Below are positions 17,660 through 21,140 of a DNA stretch of 21,140 nucleotides, piece after piece; position 1 is the stretch's first letter; each line of letters begins with the position of its first letter. This DNA is from Nitrosopolaris sp035691865 (GTDB taxonomy: Archaea > Thermoproteota > Nitrososphaeria > Nitrososphaerales > Nitrososphaeraceae): the NCBI GenBank assembly GCA_035691865.1, contig DASSIM010000094.1:1-21140 (forward strand), given 5' to 3'. The translations under genes were made by a program, and so were the position numbers. The notes beneath the pieces are model-generated. The model was not told where the DNA came from, made no database searches, and saw only the letters and a list, made by a program, of their open reading frames with translations.

Positions 17660-17694
17660 TTGCATTGCAACTATTTGTTTAGAATGCAACTATT
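17660..17694. promoter_or_regulatory. Candidate operator: TTGCA inverted repeat and TGCAACTATT direct repeats
   Basis: TTGCATTGCAA at 17660-17670 is an inverted repeat of TTGCA around one base. TGCAACTATT occurs at 17666-17675 and again at 17685-17694, 19 bases apart. Further TTGCA half-sites lie near 17637 and 17735. All are between the divergent RHH regulator and membrane-protein genes. Confidence 0.45.
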
Positions 17695-17755
17695 CACTGG
17701 TATTGTGTATATTATATAAAAAAACCAAAATGTTATTGCAAAAAATGCGTATTCC

Positions 17756-17764
17756 TTAAATATA
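17756..17764 (+). promoter_or_regulatory. TATA box of the membrane-protein gene
   Basis: TTAAATATA lies 20-28 bases before the ATG at 17784, consistent with a leaderless transcript. Confidence 0.6.
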
Positions 17765-17783
17765 ACTTCAAATATTTATCATT

Positions 17784-18200
17784 ATGGAACAAGTAAAAAA
17801 ACATAGGCCTTTCGGCGTGACATTAATAGCAGTACTTACCGTAATCGGTGGGATAGCTTTTCTTGCAAGTGGAATTACAGCAGTGACAGTAGCTCCATTT
17901 TTATCTGGTACTCTAACATTATTAGTGGGATTATCAGCTGGAGCAGGTGCAGCATTTCTAGCACTAGGAATAGCATATTTTGCGATGGCTTATGGATTAA
18001 TAAAAGGGAAAGGTTGGGCTTGGACAATAACGTTAGTACTATCTTTCATTGGAATTGCATTAGGATTTGTTTCAATGGTGACTGGGCATCTAGGAACTGT
18101 ATTCAGTGTTATTATCAACGCGGTAATAATCTATTATATCTACAGACCCAATGTTAAGTCATTCTTCGGAAAGGCTGCAACAGTACCAATGACAAGATAA
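17784..18200 (+). CDS. Four-helix membrane protein of unknown function
   Basis: A 138-residue integral membrane protein. Four hydrophobic segments cover about 11-34, 42-73 (long, Gly/Ala-rich), 79-100 and 104-122. They are connected by short loops such as IKGKGWAW, and the basic N-terminus (MEQVKKHRP) and C-terminus suggest both ends face the cytoplasm. The pattern recalls small archaeal membrane proteins of the DUF2127 type, but the family call is uncertain. It has its own TATA box and diverges from the ribbon-helix-helix regulator gene, which may control it. A 7-base stem (AATAGAT/ATCTATT, 18199-18220) overlaps the stop and may be part of the gene end. Confidence 0.85.
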   Translation: MEQVKKHRPFGVTLIAVLTVIGGIAFLASGITAVTVAPFLSGTLTLLVGLSAGAGAAFLALGIAYFAMAYGLIKGKGWAWTITLVLSFIGIALGFVSMVTGHLGTVFSVIINAVIIYYIYRPNVKSFFGKAATVPMTR

Positions 18201-18235
18201 TAGATAAAATCAAATCTATTCATAACTCGAAATAG

Positions 18236-18520
18236 ATGGTGAAATTATCATGTTGCTCCTCATGCAGTAAAAATGCAGATGACAAAGCATCACACTGGTC
18301 TGACCAAGATAATGAAGAGTTGAACTCGCGAAAGGAACAATCTATGAAAAAACAGCAGTAACAAAGACATATCTTTTTTTTGAAATTTAAGGTAGAAGAG
18401 CTGGATGAAAAGTAAGATGATAACAAAAATATGACATAGCTTACGGCTCAAAATGAAGTCGCGCAACTTAAAATCCGGATGAACTCAAGAGATATCAAGA
18501 AAATATTCGAATATCAATAA
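18236..18520 (+). pseudogene. Decayed Cys/coiled-coil small gene with three in-frame stops
   Basis: From ATG 18236 the frame gives 41 residues (MVKLSCCSSCSKNADDKASH, then an acidic helix and SMKKQQ) to TAA at 18359-18361. The same frame continues protein-like after that stop (FFLKFKVEELDEK, then TAA), after a second gap (DDNKNMT, then TAG), and again to LTAQNEVAQLKIRMNSRDIK and a final TAA at 18518-18520. The charged heptad-like pattern looks like one coiled-coil protein of about 94 codons broken by three nonsense codons. The cysteine start (C6, C7, C10) hints at a metal site. A TATA-like GATAAAATC at about 18203-18211 could drive the first part. Function unknown; the 41-residue form might still be made. 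Confidence 0.4.
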
Positions 18521-19283
18521 TTACTGCAAGTGAAAATCAGAGTGGATTATTTATGGGATGTATGTGGTCAAAACCCTACAGCAATGCCTAATCGTGGAAT
18601 TGATCCTTCACAGAAAATATGGTCTATTCCAACAAAGACGCCTCCTTTTGCTCTGCCTTTCGGTGTGTTTTTGTTAACAAATTAAGATAGGATCTTAGAC
18701 CGGAAACAGTTCTGTAATTCCTAATGGCAATTCTGGCATCCGTACTTGTAATGGAACCTGGTATTCAGTCTAATTATGTAGTGCAAGACCTCCAGCGTAT
18801 TTGCTAACAAACACCTTAGAATAACTGTCAGGTCCTAACATATTCTAGTAGGAGGCATCCAGCACTATATTGAAATTAGCATTGCCATCATTGTTAAAGT
18901 AATGAGTCCTCACAACTTGCCTGTTCTCGTGACACATTGTTTTATTATAGTAAACCTGCCTTTATTGGAAGAACAAATCGGATTAGCTCGAGTAAACATG
19001 GAGTGGAGACTTTGCTTGCGTTTTAGACAAGCAGACGTTATTGATAGCCTGTGAGCGATGGCTGATGCAGCAGCAGAATTATTGGTAGCAGCTATTTTTT
19101 TGACAGAAATTATCAAGATAGACTGACGGTTTAGCTAAGTTGACAAGGTTAGCTGGGTTAATTACTATACTTTCAAAAGTGTAATTGTTACCGATTCCTC
19201 ATTATGTTGAATTCTCAAGATAACAGAAAGTTTTTTTGAATGAATAGCTACGACTACTACTGTTGTATTTTGTAAATAGCCGA
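18521..19283. other. About 760 bases with no convincing gene
   Basis: Open stretches on the plus strand (18527-18685, containing GIDPSQKIWSIPTK) and in the area 18910-19116 show some protein-like composition but no recognisable family, poor starts and no matching promoter. The region could be decayed coding sequence. Confidence 0.4.
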
Positions 19284-19481
19284 CTATTTTGTGCCTTTGA
19301 TTATATCATATAGACAGAATACAGAAAGCCCTGTTGTCTTTTCTGACTCTTCTAGGACGTTATGACAAGATTGACATTTCACTTCCAATAAGAAATCATG
19401 ATGGATACTAAAGCCACAATTTCTACACGTGATACCTGCAGTGGGGTAGTGCAATATCGAGCTACAGCTTTTGCACCGCAT
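19284..19481 (-). CDS. Small zinc-ribbon protein
   Basis: A 65-residue protein with three CxxC knuckles: C3/C6 (CKSC), C19/C22 (CRNC) and C36/C39 (CQSC), plus C56 and histidines at 27-28. The first two knuckles can form one zinc ribbon; the third could pair with H27/H28 or C56, or act in a dimer. Such small zinc-ribbon proteins act in nucleic-acid or protein contacts; a specific role cannot be assigned. The ATG at 19481 begins directly with the first knuckle. A perfect 7-base inverted repeat lies 29-45 bases upstream, at the position expected for regulation. It stands alone, without an operon partner. Confidence 0.65.
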   Translation of the reverse strand: MRCKSCSSILHYPTAGITCRNCGFSIHHDFLLEVKCQSCHNVLEESEKTTGLSVFCLYDIIKGTK

Positions 19482-19839
19482 TTATAGTATATATCTTCGA
19501 TGAGCATATTTCAACCAACGGTTGAACACACGGTCTATAATCTTCGACTAAGGAGCAGAATTTTATTCAACACCCAAATTCACTATTTCCACAAACCTCC
19601 CAGTTGTTTGTGCATAATAAACTAACAATACAACATCTATTTAAATAGGATAATGAAATAGAACATGAACTTTCTCTAAAGCGAAACCAAAAAATATTAT
19701 CTAGAATTATTTCATAACATCGTAAACTTATATGACCACTTTGGATATTAGGATCAAATATTTTCTATTTCTGAAGACATGTTGTCTTAGCGATACTCCA
19801 ATGAAGACTTTCCTATTATTCTACCTCCTGTCATAACGA
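19482..19839. other. Intergenic, AT-rich
   Basis: About 360 bases. Besides the inverted repeat at 19510-19526 it holds the perfect 12-base palindrome CTATTTAAATAG (19637-19648), which could be a TATA element. I see no gene. Confidence 0.45.
19510..19526. promoter_or_regulatory. Inverted repeat TTCAACC-AAC-GGTTGAA
   Basis: Two perfect 7-base arms with a 3-base centre, ending 29 bases before the start codon of the zinc-ribbon gene. It is a good shape for a dimeric repressor or activator site; no T-run follows. Confidence 0.45.
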
Positions 19840-20058
19840 CTAGGTGATGTAGTTATACTTCTTGTTTAATGCTTCATTCAAGGAATAGTCGAATCTTCCA
19901 GTATTTATCTCGTCTAGTTTTAAGAGATAGGTCTTCTTGTGTTTAGTTTCATCTAACCGTTCTTTCAATTTTTGAGAAATCTCCGTCTTACCTGAACATT
20001 GAGGCCCCCTAAGAATGACTAGACGTCTGAATGTAAATTGGCATCTGTATCCACTATT
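19840..20058 (-). pseudogene. P-loop NTPase/kinase fragment without a start codon
   Basis: The frame opens after a TGA at 20059-20061 and stops at 19840-19842, giving 72 residues. It carries a perfect Walker A motif GPQCSGKT (19984-20007) preceded by the typical hydrophobic strand RLVILR and followed by EISQKLKERL and a KKTYLLKLDE strand. This resembles small P-loop kinases (AAA_33, zeta-toxin or polynucleotide-kinase type). No ATG, GTG or TTG occurs before the Walker A motif, and the protein ends before any Walker B or lid region. It is best read as the surviving N-terminal third of a kinase gene with a lost start. Confidence 0.6.
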
Positions 20059-20172
20059 TCATAGTTTTGTCTTTCCTTAGTCGATCTATCACCTGGGCTA
20101 ATTATGAGGGTATAGCAACATCCGCTGCTATTGCAGGATATAAGAGAAGACTGGTCCGTAGTAACCAAAACT

Positions 20173-20484
20173 CTAAGGTCTTTCGGTAGCGTAATTCTGA
20201 CCAATTTCAAATGCTCGGATTATAAATTGTTTAAAACTGTCGACATATCCTTGTGTATATGCTCCGCTATTCTTTTTTGCTTGAGAAAGCCAACCGCACC
20301 ACATTGAATGTATCATGGCAACTGCTAGTTCTTTATGAGCCTTGTCTTCCCATGTCAGTCCGTCTCTTCCTAATGGTATTTGCTCAGCCAACGCCTTAAC
20401 GAGCATGTCAAAAATATTTTTCTGTTGTACGAAATCGACGATCTCTCTCTTATGTTCATCTAGGAACTCTTCAACTTTAAGCAT
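20173..20484 (-). CDS. Hypothetical helical protein, 103 residues
   Basis: I do not recognise this family. The protein is soluble and largely helical: an amphipathic start (MLKVEEFLDEHKREIVDFVQ), a middle with GLTWEDKAHKELAVAMIHSM and an aromatic WCGWL segment, then a YVDSFKQFIIRAFEIGQNY helix. The ATG at 20484 is preferred; the frame is open to a TTG at 20496. Even composition and absence of internal stops support a real gene. It lies between the 39-residue cysteine-rich gene and the P-loop fragment, all on the minus strand. Confidence 0.6.
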   Translation of the reverse strand: MLKVEEFLDEHKREIVDFVQQKNIFDMLVKALAEQIPLGRDGLTWEDKAHKELAVAMIHSMWCGWLSQAKKNSGAYTQGYVDSFKQFIIRAFEIGQNYATERP

Positions 20485-20571
20485 TTCATACTTCAAATTT
20501 CATTTCAAGTTATGTTTGTTTGCCTTTGCTAAGAAAATCGCAGCGGTGAACTAATGAAGATTTACTATTAC

Positions 20572-20691
20572 TTAATTAATATTATTCCAACAGCAACATT
20601 CTTTCCAACTACAATTTGGACACTCACCTGGCGATCTGCTATTTTTGCAATCTTCTGGTAAGCATCCACAGTCAGCACATCTAATACACAT
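20572..20691 (-). CDS. 39-residue cysteine-rich protein, metallothionein-like composition
   Basis: An ATG at 20691 opens a 39-codon frame ending with TAA at 20572-20574. Ten of the 39 residues are cysteine: C2, C5, C8, C10, C15, C24, C27, C32, C33 and C34. The layout is CxxCxxCxC, a lone C, then CxxC and a CCC cluster (MCIRCADCGCLPEDC, ECPNCSWKECCCW). There is no signal peptide, so it is probably cytoplasmic and metal-binding. It does not match a metallothionein family I know. A TATA-like TTTATTTATT lies 26-35 bases upstream in the 39-base gap after the methyltransferase gene, which supports its own leaderless transcript. The same bases also read open in another frame, so some caution is needed. 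Confidence 0.6.
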   Translation of the reverse strand: MCIRCADCGCLPEDCKNSRSPGECPNCSWKECCCWNNIN

Positions 20692-20716
20692 TCACAGTAT
20701 TCATGGAATTTTTGGA

Positions 20717-20726
20717 ATAAATAAAC
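20717..20726 (-). promoter_or_regulatory. TATA-like box of the cysteine-rich gene
   Basis: TTTATTTATT on the minus strand, 26-35 bases before the ATG at 20691. It begins just after the stop codon of the methyltransferase gene. Confidence 0.5.
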
Positions 20727-20730
20727 ATTG

Positions 20731-21140
20731 TTAGAGATTATCTTTTTCTGGTTGAAACAAGGTATATTGTGACTGGCTCTTCATATGCTTTTCTGTGTCA
20801 AGAATTTCGAATCCTTCTCCTTTCACTAAAGCCCTCACATGTTGGGTTGTAAAGAACCTGATCTCAAATCCATTGAGATCATATATATCATTGTTGTCTA
20901 TTTTCTTTCCTTTACCAAAAGATTTATCGCTATGATTTCTTACTGAAAAGAAGTTGAATCCATTACCTCTCATTACTCTTCTTATTTCTTGAAACATGAA
21001 TTTCAGTTGTTCCCATGTAAAGCGCATATTAAAAAACATATGTGAATATACGACATCGAATCCGTCTTTGTCGAATGGAATTGTATTATTACTTCTAGCA
21101 TCAAAAATAGATGTGTGGATATTAGATAGAAGATTCCTTT
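20731..21140 (-). CDS. SAM-dependent methyltransferase (class I, type 11-like), C-terminal part
   Basis: The frame is open from the right edge to a stop at 20731, giving 135 residues. It begins within the Rossmann fold: SIFDAR (motif II/III area), IPFDKDGFDVVYSHMFFNM (the motif after the SAM pocket), then TWEQLKFMFQEIRRVMRGNG, the helix and turn that precede strand 5 in class I methyltransferases, and FNFFSVRN. The C-terminal segment (FEIRFFTTQHVRALVKGEGF then EILDTEKH) matches the closing region of UbiE/Methyltransf_11 proteins. The substrate is unknown. The SAM-binding glycine loop lies outside the window. An internal ATG at 21039 is not the true start, because conserved sequence continues upstream. 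Confidence 0.88.
   Translation of the reverse strand, partial: RNLLSNIHTSIFDARSNNTIPFDKDGFDVVYSHMFFNMRFTWEQLKFMFQEIRRVMRGNGFNFFSVRNHSDKSFGKGKKIDNNDIYDLNGFEIRFFTTQHVRALVKGEGFEILDTEKHMKSQSQYTLFQPEKDNL

Noticed and set aside
18910..19116. 68-codon minus-strand frame
   Set aside because: Composition is not convincing, no promoter is visible, and the opposite strand is also largely open.
20019..20210. 63-codon minus-strand frame from a TTG
   Set aside because: Overlaps both the 103-residue gene and the P-loop fragment, which has a clear Walker A motif in another frame.
1..21140. CRISPR array, tRNA, rRNA, complete insertion sequence
   Set aside because: No regularly spaced short repeats, no cloverleaf with a T-loop motif, no rRNA-like sequence, and no transposase with flanking inverted repeats were seen.

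Overview
The window looks like a chromosomal segment of an ammonia-oxidising archaeon (Thaumarchaeota/Nitrososphaerota, probably a soil Nitrososphaerales lineage such as Nitrosocosmicus or Nitrososphaera). The basis is AT-rich DNA, TATA-like boxes about 20-35 bases before several ATG codons with little or no leader, T-tract ends, a PsbP-like exported protein, a ribbon-helix-helix regulator and a soluble histidine kinase with TrmB/PLD-like sensor repeats. The taxonomic call is inference; no rRNA or tRNA gene was seen.

Layout. 1-2018 (minus) is the N-terminal part of a large exported surface protein: signal peptide, proline-rich linker, four SpaA/prealbumin-like repeats, then a 157-residue module that starts a second, DNA-identical copy at the window edge. 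2425-5071 (minus) holds a cytochrome P450 and an AIM24-family protein. 5521-8497 holds a convergent histidine kinase and response regulator. 8797-10269 holds an unknown small protein and, divergent from it, a PsbP-like exported protein. 10639-13482 holds a HAD phosphatase gene broken by a frameshift, an intact aldo/keto reductase, and a DUF1801 gene with a frameshift in an A-run. A stretch of about 1.1 kb without a convincing gene follows. 14618-16360 is a divergent pair: a tiny exported protein with four evenly spaced cysteines, and an HtrA-type serine protease. 16477-16881 is a fragment of an exported beta-rich protein. 17014-18200 is a divergent pair of a ribbon-helix-helix regulator and a four-helix membrane protein, with TTGCA repeats between them. 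The right end (18236-21140) carries mostly small or decayed genes: a Cys/coiled-coil gene with three in-frame stops, a zinc-ribbon protein, a P-loop NTPase fragment without a start codon, an unknown helical protein, a 39-residue protein with ten cysteines, and a methyltransferase running off the edge.

How they fit together. This reads as an accessory region rather than one operon: most genes have their own promoter, neighbours often diverge or converge, and at least four coding regions are disrupted. The likely functional pairings are kinase with response regulator, RHH regulator with membrane protein, and possibly HtrA with the small exported cysteine protein. The best candidates for undescribed biology are the repeat-expanding surface protein, the three-sensor-repeat kinase, and the cluster of tiny cysteine-rich proteins.
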